Of a stretch of 64,000 nucleotides of DNA, positions 63,358-64,000 are shown one piece after another. The notes below the pieces were generated by a model. It worked only from the letters and a program-made list of their open reading frames with translations. It was not told where the DNA came from and did not search any database. The DNA is from Lachnospiraceae bacterium (GTDB taxonomy: Bacteria > Bacillota > Clostridia > Lachnospirales > Lachnospiraceae), in the NCBI GenBank assembly GCA_024690885.1, contig JAILOI010000037.1:1-64000 (forward strand). The letters run 5' to 3'. Made by a program: the position numbers and the translations under genes. Numbering within the stretch: position 1 is the stretch's first letter; each line of letters opens with the position of its first letter.

Positions 63358-64000
<643 letters not shown>

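Overview
The window comes from a low-to-mid-GC Firmicute, most likely a motile member of the Lachnospiraceae (Clostridia). The evidence is CodY, FliY with CheC and CheD, and FapA beside sigma-28. The order dprA-topA-codY-flgB...sigma-28-rpsB matches the Bacillus subtilis chromosome. Several families I associate with Lachnospiraceae (DUF5662, DUF5716, DUF5717) are also present. Almost everything is on the minus strand, so transcription runs from high to low coordinates. No rRNA, tRNA, insertion sequence, prophage or CRISPR array was seen. No stretch over 300 bases lacks a gene; the longest intergenic gap is about 243 bases, between flgE and motA.

Region 1 (64000 to 58847): the end of gap, then pgk and tpiA (lower glycolysis). 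A terminator lies between gap and pgk, a large imperfect palindrome between pgk and tpiA, and a terminator follows tpiA. Next is a chemoreceptor gene preceded by a sigma-28 (sigma-D) type promoter, which ties it to the sigma factor encoded further left.

Region 2 (58846 to 47369): a plus-strand CobD/HisC-like aminotransferase diverges from a minus-strand operon. The two promoters share a palindromic -10 region. The operon encodes DUF5717 (1179 aa), DUF5716 (actin/Hsp70-like fold with degenerate motifs), a small TPR-like protein and a two-helix membrane coiled-coil protein. It is followed by gltX and a UvrD-like helicase. The four-gene cassette is the best candidate here for an undescribed system.

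Region 3 (47500 to 43640): a plus-strand DUF1292 gene converges on and overlaps the helicase gene. Then come a GlgX-like GH13 protein lacking all its catalytic residues, a DUF5662 protein, and a plus-strand RluA-type pseudouridine synthase.

Region 4 (43584 to 37885): comM, dprA, topA and codY (DNA processing, topoisomerase, global nutrient regulator). codY has its own promoter, a CodY-box-like operator and a terminator.

Region 5 (37733 to 272): a fla/che superoperon of about 37 kb. It starts at a sigma-A-like promoter before flgB and runs through rod, MS-ring, switch, export ATPase, hook, stator, switch complex, export gate, FlhF/FlhG, a PilZ protein, chemotaxis (CheB, A, W, C, D) and sigma-28. 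The tail holds fapA, a SwrB-like protein, an MltG/YceG-like protein, a GT2-GtrA glycosyltransferase and a DUF2142 membrane protein. There is an internal hairpin and promoter between flgE and motA. The left edge holds the start of rpsB with its own promoter and structured leader.

Functionally, the superoperon builds the early and middle flagellum and ends by making sigma-28, which can then read late genes such as the chemoreceptor at 58847-61000. The CheB receiver domain lacks its phosphoacceptor aspartate, which suggests non-canonical adaptation.
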